Source: Zasmidium citrigriseum
Taxonomy: Eukaryota > Ascomycota > Dothideomycetes > Mycosphaerellales > Mycosphaerellaceae
Reading direction: 5' to 3'
DNA: 64,000 nucleotides
Assembly (NCBI GenBank): GCA_002786025.1
Contig: NHNW01000005.1
Span: forward strand, 620,001 to 684,000
The position numbers and the translations under genes are program-made. Below the pieces are notes generated by a model that was not told the origin of the DNA, did no database searches, and was given only the letters and a program-made list of their open reading frames with translations. Of the stretch, positions 55,929 through 64,000 are shown in pieces; the stretch's first letter is position 1; every line of letters starts with the position of its first letter.

Positions 55929-55945
55929 AAAAGTAAGGGAGGAAA
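55929..55945 (+). other. Polypurine tract of retroelement 2
   Basis: AAAAGTAAGGGAGGAAA (one T) directly before the right LTR, consistent with plus-strand orientation of the element. Confidence 0.65.
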
Positions 55946-56312
55946 TATAGGCTAGTTAAGGGTAGGCTATATTAGCTACCGAGGCTACTAGCTACTAGCG
56001 CTAGTACCTACCGGCTAGGCGTCTCTTTTAAGACGAAAGCGGCTTCTCTTCTTCTATTTATTAGATATATATATACTACTTTTTAGATATAGATAGATAT
56101 AGTAAAATCCTATATACTAAACTTCTCGTTCTTCTCTTTCCTACTTATTATAGCCGCTAAACTAATATAGCTACCTACCGAATCGTTCCTAGCTTAAGAC
56201 GAATAGAGCTATATTATACTACCTATACGAACCGACTACTTATAACCTACCTTTAGCTCTATTTTACTACTCGGTACCTATAGTAGGGTTAGACTACGGG
56301 CGCCGAGTTATA
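55946..56312 (+). repeat. Right LTR of retroelement 2
   Basis: 367-bp direct repeat of 40596-40962. The eight differences include three places where one copy has CG and the other TA. Confidence 0.88.
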
Positions 56313-57380
56313 ATACTAATTACGATTTATACTAATTACGATTCTTTAACCCTTCTACTAATAGCGGCTAGGCCTACGTCGGTAGTCTTAGGCGAAGAGG
56401 ATAACGGTTACGATAAGAAGGATAATAGTAAGATAGAGTATATTAAGGAGTAGGCTAGGGATACTAATATCGAAAGCTATACTTATTTAATATAAGGGAT
56501 TTCTCTACGATATATATACGCCGCTTTATAGAAGAACTATAGTAATTAGAGGTATACTTAGAGTTATAATTTAGGAAGGATTTATACTAATTTAAGAAAA
56601 ATTTATACTAATTAACTAAGATAAGCGACTAAGACGAGCTAGCGATTTATTTATATACTAAGTAAAAAAGAAGAAGCTATCTACTACTTATAGCGTACGC
56701 TATCGCGTATATAGCGCGTATACTTACCGCTAGTAGGCGCGACTAAGTAGACGGTCCTCTAGCGAACGTAGTTCTAGTAAGGCCTACTAGTACGTAGAAT
56801 ACTAATCTCCTCTATAATATAGCTAGCCTACTAAATAGTTAGCTCTCGATTTATATATAATATACCTCTAGAGTTAAACTTATAGTCGAGTAGAAGTACT
56901 AACGGTTCTTATCGCTAGCGCTCTACTTATCTAGACTACCCTATTTCTAGAGGCTTACTAACTACTACTTATTAGTCTACTAGGGGTAATAAAGGATAAC
57001 TAATATCGACCTTTTTAACTAACTAATAGAGTAGAGTACGGTAGCGATAGTAGTAGACTTAGAGGCTACTAGGGCTATAATAGGGGCGGTAGAGGCGGAG
57101 AGAGAGCTAGCGATAGGGCTAGAGCTAGTAGAGGAAGCGGTAGCGATAGAGGTAGGAGTAGTAGTAGAATTGTTAGGCCTAAAGCCTATAAAGTCGTCGT
57201 CGTTAAGTATACTACGCCTATATATTAGCTACTAGTCTAGCTATTAATCGATCGAGCGAGGACTAGAAGACTTATAAGCTATTACTATCGTTTAACGAGA
57301 TAGAGGGAGAAGGCGGTATAGTAGTAGTAGTAGTAGTATAAATAGTAATATAGGCGTAGGCGCGAGTAAGCGAGCGAAGG

Positions 57381-57581
57381 ACTATATCTATATTAGCGTA
57401 CTATCGTCTAGAATTAGATCGTTACTATAATCTTAAAGACTTACGAATAGAGTAATAAATAGCGAGGTAGGCGTAGGCGTAGGCGAGCGTATAGTAGACT
57501 ATATTAATATTAGTATACTATCTAAAGTTAGATTGTTACTATAATATTAAAGACTTACGAGTAGAGCGCTAAATAGTAGCG
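57381..57581. repeat. Two tandem copies of a degenerate 117-bp repeat
   Basis: Copies at 57381-57464 and 57498-57581 share the core GTTACTATAATNTTAAAGAC and ACTTACGANTAGAG, offset by 117 bases, with differences that are mostly transitions. Confidence 0.5.
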
Positions 57582-58044
57582 TCTTCGATATAGCGAACGA
57601 AGAAACGCTCGCGAGTACTAAGGCTAGTAGTAGGAAAACGATAGCTATCCTTATTATACTACGAGCGAAGCTTACTACGTAAGATACGAGTAGTAGAACG
57701 ATTTATAGTAGCCTATATCGCTAGTTAGCTCTAAGCTCGCTACTTATAAAGTAGAAGATATACTTCGTTATAGTCGATAATAGATAGGACGAAACGACGA
57801 GTACTAGGTATAGTAGGTAGGTAGTAGGGATAGTAAGGCGATAGTAGTAGTATAGTAGGTATTATTATTACTATAGTAGTAGTAGTAATATAGATAGTAT
57901 TTAAGATAGTTATCGGAAGCGGGTATATACGAGAAGGAAGAAGGAAGAAAGATTTAGAGTAAGGAGTAGCCTTTTCGATTTATTACCTACTATTACTACT
58001 ATTATCTCTATTTATATATAGTCTCTCGCTTTACTCCCTATTAT

Positions 58045-58084
58045 TATTTTTCTATAAAGTAGGTCCCTTACTTCGTAGAAGAAC
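58045..58084. repeat. Short palindrome, family copy e
   Basis: Arms TTTTTCTATAAAGTA and TACTTCGTAGAAGAA around a short centre; arms pair except at RIP-type sites. Confidence 0.45.
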
Positions 58085-58248
58085 TAATTAGGGAATCCTT
58101 TACCTAGGCTAGATTCTTAATAAGTAATAATAGTAAGTAGTTAATTATACCTTTCTTCCTTCTAAAGTCTATCTTCGCCTTTACTCCTAATAAGCTACGT
58201 ATTAAATTAAGTCCCTACTTTTAGTTTACTAATTACTTTCCCTATATT

Positions 58249-58287
58249 ATTCTTCTACGAAGTAATACCTATACTTCGTAGAAGAAC
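58249..58287. repeat. Short palindrome, family copy f
   Basis: Arms ATTCTTCTACGAAGTA and TACTTCGTAGAAGAA around a short centre; near-perfect. Confidence 0.5.
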
Positions 58288-58509
58288 TACTATAGGAAGG
58301 TTTATTAAAGTTAAGAGGTAAGGTTAGAAAAGCGGCTATACCTAATACGCTAGAACTAGTCCTACTATACCTACCTTAATCGACGCTCTAGTCTTATTAA
58401 TCTTATTAATCTTATTAGTTCTATTAGTTCTATCGCTAGCTATTAATACAATATCGACTATAGTCTATCTACTAAGCCTAGCTAGTAAAATCTATCTCCT
58501 AGCCTAGCT

Positions 58510-60780
58510 AGAGATCGATTTCGACCTCCGTATTAGCTTCTACTCCTTCTATAAGTATGTTCGCTAACCGAAGGATCTCTATCTCCTTATTATCTTCGTC
58601 TACGATACCTTCTTCGACTAGACTATAATTAGTATCGCTAAATCGCTACTTAGCCTCCTTAGTATTAAAGTCCTCTAGCTAGATAATAGTCTTACTATAG
58701 GTAAGGGCCTTATTTACTTTATTTAGCTTATCTACCCTTATACGTAGCGACTCGATACTAGCCTATATAATATCGTCTAATAGCGTAGTCTTATCCTCTT
58801 CTCCTTCTCTAATAGTCTACTACTTTACGAGCCTATTATTAAATAGGCGATCTATAACGTTAAATATATTATTAGAGGTATCTCTCGAAGAGTACGAGCT
58901 TATACCTTTATAGCTAATAGCGCCTAAGGTCTCGAATATATTCCTTAGTACCCGGGTAGCTAGCGTATTAAACGCTATCTTACGAATAGTCGTAGTAATA
59001 TCCGTACCTATAGAATACTTAATTGCCTCTAAGTACTTAAGATTCTATAACTCTAGAGCCTCGTTAGTAGCGATAGCTTTACCTCGCTTACTAGAGAGAT
59101 TAATTATACTAGACGATAGGATTACCTCCTAGAGTACCTTATCTATAGCGTTAGAAAGGAGCTACTAAAGATATACTATCTAGTCTATATAGTTCCGAGC
59201 TCTAGTACCTCTAAAAGCTAAGATAAGGTAGTTAACTACTCGTCGAAGATAACTAATATCCTATATACGTACCGCCTTCTATACGGTTATAAATAAGACT
59301 ATTTCCTATAATAAGCGACTTATAGTAGTAAAGGCGTTATTAGGACTATTAGTCGTTAGATCGGAAGAGGTACCTTAGTTAGCGGTACCTTTAGTAGTAT
59401 CCTTAGCCTTTCTAGTCTATATATTAGTAGTAAAAGCCTTCTCGTAGATAGCCTTTATAATAGTAAGATATACTCTAGGCCTTAGCTTCTTAACTACCTT
59501 CTTAATAGTATCTTATTAAGTATCCGCCTCGCTAGTAGACTTAAAGTTTAGTAATCTATAATCTACGAGCTCCTAGATAAAGAGGGTATTAATACGAGCC
59601 TAGAAGCTATAGTATACGAGACCTAAGGTTATAAAGAACTTAGGCTTCTTATTAGTAGTACCCTTTATATTAAAGAAGTTAGTATCCTTAAGTAACGAAT
59701 AATCTAGCTTATCGCCTACCTTATTAGTAGACTAGTAGGTATATAAGAGTAAGAAGTAGGCGTTTATAAATATATAGAACTAGCCTATAGAGGATAGTAG
59801 TAGCTACTAGTTCTTATTATACGCCTTAGTTAATTCGCTACTCTCTACCTTTATACCCTATATATAGACGATAGTTATATTATCGCTAACTACTAGGCGT
59901 ATAACTTACTTAAAGTCCTTCTCGCGATCTAGATTAAGGAAGTTAAGGAAGATATCGTCCTAGACCTATAAGCTATTATTAGTAAGTAATTAAGATTCTA
60001 CGTAGATCTACCTACCCTATACGACTTAGCTAGAGTTACCTTATTATAAAGAGAGACTAGTAACGAGTATATCTCTATCTTCTTATAGTCTAGTTTAGAT
60101 ATCTTAGGCTACTCTAGACGCTATATATTCTTATCTACTTTATAGTCCTTATTAAAGATCTTATTTACTTCCTATAGGTAGTAGTAATAGATAGCCTACT
60201 TAATATACTAGAGGGTAATAGGCTCGCTCTTATTATCTTATATAATAGATCTTACGATATTAGCTAGATCTAGCTCTTAGGTATACCGTAGTATATCTAG
60301 ACGTAAGCTATCTTCTAGAATATCCTTAGAGATAACTATATAAGATATCGTAAAGTTCTACTAGCGATTAGCGTCTCCGATAAGCTATAAACGGATCGTT
60401 AGTAAAGTAGGCGAAGATAACTACGAAGGCCTACTTACCTAATCTCGATACTTCTCCTATTAGTTAAAGTTATTATAGATAACTACTATACGCTTATAGT
60501 ACTTCTTAGCCTTCTATAAGGATAGCTTTACTCTAGTAAAGTTAGTCTAAGGGATACCTTAGGCGATAAGCCTATAGAGCGCTAGCTTAGCGCCTATAGT
60601 ACTTTTTATACTATACTTTAGATACTCTTCCTTCCTTAGTTATTAGTCTAAGTCGTATCTAAGGGATACCTTTACCTACCGTCGTTTCTATAGCTATTCG
60701 CTTTTATTACGTAACCTAACCTATATATCTAGGTAAAGCCTAATATTCTAATAACTCTATATCCGTACGAATCTAGTTAT
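58510..60780 (-). pseudogene. RIP-inactivated unidentified gene, minus strand
   Basis: Minus-strand text stays protein-like over about 2.2 kb with only TAA/TAG interruptions. Fragments: RIQDISYLRRVVNYLILAFRG near 59,200-59,260, LLSNAIDKV and NLSSKRGKAIATNEALEL near 59,050-59,160, TLGAISYKGISSYSSRDTSNN near 58,870-58,930, and EEGIVDEDNKEIEILRLAN near 58,560-58,615. The family is not recognised. A single large frame in a repeat block could be a transposon gene or a captured host gene. Confidence 0.4.
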
Positions 60781-60799
60781 ATAGCGTAACGATAGCTAT

Positions 60800-61300
60800 A
60801 AGACGGTAGAGAGGCGGTAATACGCCTACTCTAAACCCTAGCCCTAACCTAGACGAGTAGCTCTAAGATATCGAAGAATAGCTAGAACTTAACTAACCCT
60901 AAGATAAACTACTACTAGTACTACTACTTACCGCTAACGATATCTAGGCTATTATTAAAACTATACTCGCCTAGGGCTAAGTAGCTATAGGTACTAAGCG
61001 CCTACGAGCGCCGTCTAATAGCGATAACGAGCTATAGGCTTTAAGCCGTTAAGATAATATAATAGGCTATATACTACTAATCTCGACTATCTATAACCCT
61101 CTTAAAGATAGCGAAGATAAGGATATACGATAGGTTCTCCCTATAGAGACGAGGCTATAACTTATCGTACTCGAGAGGAATCTACGCCCTAGTATACTAA
61201 AGGAGTTTAGTAGAGGTAATATTATATAAGGTTTAGGTAGGAAGCCGTAGGTAAAAGCGAGAATAGTAATATATAGGTAAAAATAGTACGACTCGAATCG
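60800..61300 (+). pseudogene. Short RIP-degraded plus-strand frame
   Basis: Readable text includes TPTLNPSPNLDEQLQDIEEQLEL (with RIP stops at Gln positions), LAQGQVAIGTKRLRAPSNSD and LPIETRL followed by VLERNLRPSILKEFSRGN. Pro/Gln-rich, no domain. It faces away from the minus-strand frame at 58.5-60.8 kb. Confidence 0.3.
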
Positions 61301-61699
61301 ATAGAGAAGTCGAAAGGAGAGAGAGGTCAGATCTAGAGAAAACCTTACGTACGCTAAGGCTAGCTAGGCCTAGAATTAGCTAGGCTAGCCGCGGGCTTCG
61401 TTACGTAGGCCTAGGCTCGTAATATTACCTCTCTCCCCCTAAGGAGGATCGTCCTAGTCCTTAAAAATTATATATTCGCGGAAGTTTCCGTACTTAGCGC
61501 GCGGCGTATAAAGCTAGCGAAATCTTCCGATTCCTTTCTCTTCTTTATAATACTATCTATTATCTATAAGTTCCTATCTAGCCTAGGCTAGGCCTTTCTA
61601 ACCCCCCCTTACGTAGCTAATAGCTAACCGTAGCTAGCTAGTATTATTAATAGCCTAGCCCGAGCCTATCCTTTACTTTACTTCCCTCTAATTGCCTAT
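61301..61699. other. AT-rich spacer with TATA-like site
   Basis: Mutated DNA with CGTATAAAGC near 61508-61517 followed by a pyrimidine-rich stretch, a fungal-promoter-like arrangement before the spliced remnant at 61.7 kb. Nothing else read. Confidence 0.3.
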
Positions 61700-62596
61700 C
61701 GCCGCCTAGTCGCTACTATAGGCTCTATAGCTAAGACCGCGTTAAAGAACGCCTACTACGATTCCGCTAAGAAAGGCCTAGGCTTAGATAATCTATATAT
61801 CTACTACCTCCGCTCGCCTAACGAGGTCGAAGACTTACGCGACCTCTACTACCTCCCTACTAAGAAGAAGCCTAACGGAGTCGTTACTAAGTACTACTAG
61901 TACTCCCGTAACTATAACCGTACCTACTTCTAGGTAAGAATTAGCGGTTCTACCCTCGTCTAGCCTATTCTAATCTCTTCTTTAGATCCCTACGAGTAAT
62001 AAGGACGAGTAGTAGAAGCTTCGCGATAAGATCGAGGCTGCTAAGAGTAAGTATAGTAAGGTCTTAGCTAACGAGATTATCGTCTTCGCTAGTAATATCG
62101 AGAAGTAAGTTATTACTAGGCTTCTTTCGTATATTCTAGGTTATTCTAACCTTTTCTTAGCGAGTAAGGTACTATATATAGTAACGGCAGCCTAACTCGG
62201 TACCTTAGTATAGCTATATAGGATACGACTAGTAAGAAGGTACTAAAGCTAGGTAACCGAGTATATTTATCTAGCCCTTTCTACGCTATTCTATACTAAT
62301 ATTACCTAGGGCTCCCCTAAGAAGCGTAAGCGTAGCGCTACGAATAACGGTAATAGCGACGAGAAGGACCTAGTAATCTTCTAGTTACGCGCCCGTTTAC
62401 GTACAATAGCTAAGAAGCTCGATAACGGGCGCCTTAAGGTCGAGTAGTAGCGCTATAAGGGCGAGGATAGTAACTACGACGCCTACGCCCGGCGTATTCT
62501 AGCTATATTCCCGACCCTAATAGCCGCTAATAGGGCTAGTCTACTCGCCCTTAAGTAGGCGAAGGATAAGGCTAAGGTCTTCTCTAAGGAGGATTA
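61700..62596 (+). pseudogene. RIP-degraded spliced gene, function unknown
   Basis: Exon-like segments separated by GT-AG introns survive RIP. Segment 1 ends about 61933 and contains TALKNAYYDSAKKGLGLDNL and EVEDLRDLYYLPTKKKPNGV. Intron GTAAGA...TTTAG is 61934-61985. Segment 2 (61986-62104) contains KLRDKIEAAKSKYSKVLANE, followed by a GTAAGT donor at 62105. The last segment from about 62310 contains SPKKRKRSATNNGNS, RLRTIAKKLDNGRLKVE and AKVFSKED then TAA at 62594-62596. A further exon between 62150 and 62270 is likely, because the phases otherwise do not join. Basic KKRKR suggests a nuclear protein. No family recognised. Confidence 0.4.
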
Positions 62597-62989
62597 ATAT
62601 AGGTACCCTATAATATACTATTCTTATCTTCTCTACGCCCCTCTAGGCTATACCTTTATACTTTTAGTATAAGAGCCCTTAAATAGTAGGTAGTAATAGT
62701 ACTAGTATATTATTTTTAACTCTATATTCCCCTTTCCTTATATTATAATCCTCTATTCTTAGGGCGCGAACCCTTTAGAAGCCTACCTAGCCCTTTCCTA
62801 CCTATTCTTAGCTAGTCTAGTCTAGTCTAACCTTTTATCCTTCTTTCTAGCGGCGACTAGCCTAGTCTAAGGGTTTATACCTTCTTAAGTATACTCTAGT
62901 ATATATAGTATATCCCTTAACGCCTAATTAATTAAACTCTACGAAATATCTTATTTTTATATGTTTAGCGGCGCTTCCTTAGCCCTCTA
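62597..62989. other. Mutated spacer
   Basis: Nothing readable. Lies between the spliced remnant and the 3' end of the third gypsy pol, so it may contain that element's 3' LTR, which cannot be delimited without the other copy. Confidence 0.3.
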
Positions 62990-64000
62990 CGCTACTTATA
63001 GCCCCCTTTCCCCGACTCCCTAGCTACTCTAGCCTTATATACCTTTATAGCTGCCTCGCTAATATATACTACTAGCTCCTAACTGTCTTTATCGCTCTTG
63101 TAGCCCTCCTAGGCTACTAGATACTCCTAGTTACCTAAGGAGTTAATACGCTAGCCCTTAATAGTCTATACGTCGTACTCCTCCTCTAGTTCCGCGTTAT
63201 ATCTTATTACCTTCTACTACGGCCTAGACCTATCGAGGTTAGCCTTCTCTAGTAGCGATACGTAGAAGGTTAGGTAGATTTTTATACTATCGGGTAGATC
63301 TAGAGTATATACTACCTTATTTACTATATAGGCGATTAGGAACGGGCTAAGGTACTTATAGTCTAGCTTCCTACTTAGTCTCGCCGTCTTAATATTACGG
63401 TTAGATAGGTAGACTATATCGCCTACGTTAAACCCTACGTCTAGATACCGCTTATTATACTACTTAGCCTATATCTTCTTAACTCTCCTTAGTCTCTCCT
63501 AGAGAGCCTTCTACGTAGCTAGTAACTAGTCCGCTATAGCCTCCGCCTTAGTACTACTAGACTAGACTAGCCCTATCTATAGCTAGTTTACCCTTCGCGG
63601 GTCCCTAACTTAGTTCGCCTAGAAAGGGGTAACTCTAGTAGATTCGTTCTAGGTATCGTTATATACGAATTCCGCTAACGAGAGTAGTCTAGCCTAGTTG
63701 TCCTCCTCGTAGTTATAATACGTATAGAGGTACTACTCTAGCGTCTAGTTCTAGCGCTTCGTCTAGCTATTAGTTTAGGGATAGAACGCTATACTAAGCT
63801 TTCTCTTAATCCCTAGGTAGGCGTAGAGGGTACTCTAGAACTTCGAGGTTAAGATTAGGCCCTAGTCGAAGGTAATAGAGCGTAGTTTACTATAGAGCCT
63901 CTATACTTCGCGAAGGAATAGGTCCGCTAGCCCTTTAGTAGTAATATCCTTCTAGTATAGGATATAGTAGGCTATCTTAGTAAAGCGGTCTATAACTATA
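62990..64000 (-). mobile_element. Chromodomain Ty3/gypsy element 3, 3' part of pol (cut by window end)
   Basis: Minus strand, entering from the right edge. Integrase core text: VIDRFTKIAYYI at the edge, KDITTKGLADLFLREV, GLILTSKF, YLGIKRKLSIAFYP, RLLSLAEFVYNDT. Integrase C-terminal module: VGFNVGDIVYLSNRNIKTARLS and RKLDYKYLSPFLIAYIVN, then SLLEKA near 63,240. A chromodomain follows at about 63,040-63,190: EEEYDV, GNxEYLVA, GYKSDKDS, ELVVYISEAA. This is the chromovirus layout of Ty3/gypsy. TAG/TAA replace expected Gln and Trp. Gag, RT and RNase H should lie beyond the window. Confidence 0.8.

Larger units (their letters stand above)
40596..56312 (+). mobile_element. 15.7-kb LTR retroelement 2 (Ty3/gypsy pol, plus strand, extra frames)
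   Basis: Two 367-bp direct repeats flank 15 kb. The left repeat is preceded by GATAC and the right followed by ATACT, so an ATAC-type target duplication is likely, with the exact base uncertain. A polypurine tract lies before the right repeat. Inside, plus strand: gag-protease, then RT-RNase H-integrase up to about 49.2 kb, then three further long frames to 55.8 kb. That is over twice the length of an ordinary gypsy element. A 25-base hairpin recurs six times at or near frame boundaries across both the pol and the extra part, arguing that they belong together. CpA/TpG are nearly absent, so no active product is possible. A non-autonomous element nested with a gypsy element is the main alternative. 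Confidence 0.75.
56313..58500. other. Mutated repeat DNA right of retroelement 2
   Basis: Probable continuation of the sequence ending at 40595. CpA/TpG-depleted. It starts with a short doubled TACTAATTACGATT, holds a 117-bp tandem repeat (57381-57581) and two palindromes of the recurring family near 58,045 and 58,249. No domain read. Confidence 0.45.

Noticed and set aside
1..64000. CRISPR arrays, rRNA genes, bacterial operon features
   Set aside because: No regularly spaced repeats with unique spacers, no rRNA-like sequence, and spliced eukaryotic genes throughout.

Overview
The window is nuclear DNA of a filamentous ascomycete. A single-exon non-reducing polyketide synthase of the melanin type, short GT-AG introns, fungal MED14, prefoldin and Atg22 genes, and a large block carrying repeat-induced point mutation (RIP) together suggest a dothideomycete, perhaps a Mycosphaerellales-type plant-associated fungus. 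The taxon is an inference from gene types and RIP style, not from a search.

Layout. Bases 1-27,186 are gene-bearing with ordinary base composition. In order they hold: the melanin-type PKS (212-6772, +); two convergent genes for proteins sharing an unfamiliar Cys-rich C-terminal domain (8556-9623 + with a probable severed tail to 9785, and 10400-11818 -); two tRNA-like Pol III units with oversized anticodon arms (12103-12336 and 12514-12639, +); a doubtful small minus-strand gene (about 12788-13422); prefoldin subunit 3 in five exons (14702-15533, +); Mediator subunit 14 (16953-20267, -); an Atg22-like vacuolar transporter in two exons (21673-23799, +); a coiled-coil protein (24181-25914, +); and a broken tandem paralogue of it (26528-27186).

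From about 27.2 kb to the end, CpA and TpG are almost absent and TpA is very common, while CpG and GpC persist. This is a saturated RIP block of nested mobile DNA. It contains a RecQ-like helicase frame closed only by TAA/TAG (27.8-31.1 kb, +); an intact-ended Ty3/gypsy element on the minus strand (32958-40154) with 183-bp LTRs, a polypurine tract and a GTAGA target duplication; a 15.7-kb LTR element on the plus strand (40596-56312) with 367-bp LTRs, gag-protease, pol and three further frames, and a hairpin motif found six times at or near its frame boundaries; an unassigned minus-strand frame (58.5-60.8 kb); a RIP-degraded spliced gene (61.7-62.6 kb); and the integrase-chromodomain end of a third gypsy element leaving the window on the minus strand. 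The minus-strand gypsy element keeps many CpA/TpG and is therefore probably the youngest insertion.

How the genes work together. The PKS is the only obvious secondary-metabolism gene seen. Its usual melanin partners (trihydroxynaphthalene reductase, Cmr1-type regulator) are not visible here and would have to lie upstream of the window or elsewhere. The other identified genes are housekeeping genes with no shared pathway. The more unusual content is the hairpin-punctuated 15.7-kb retroelement, the paired tRNA-like loci, the Cys-rich paralogue pair with an apparent nonsense mutation, and a coiled-coil duplicate truncated at the RIP boundary.
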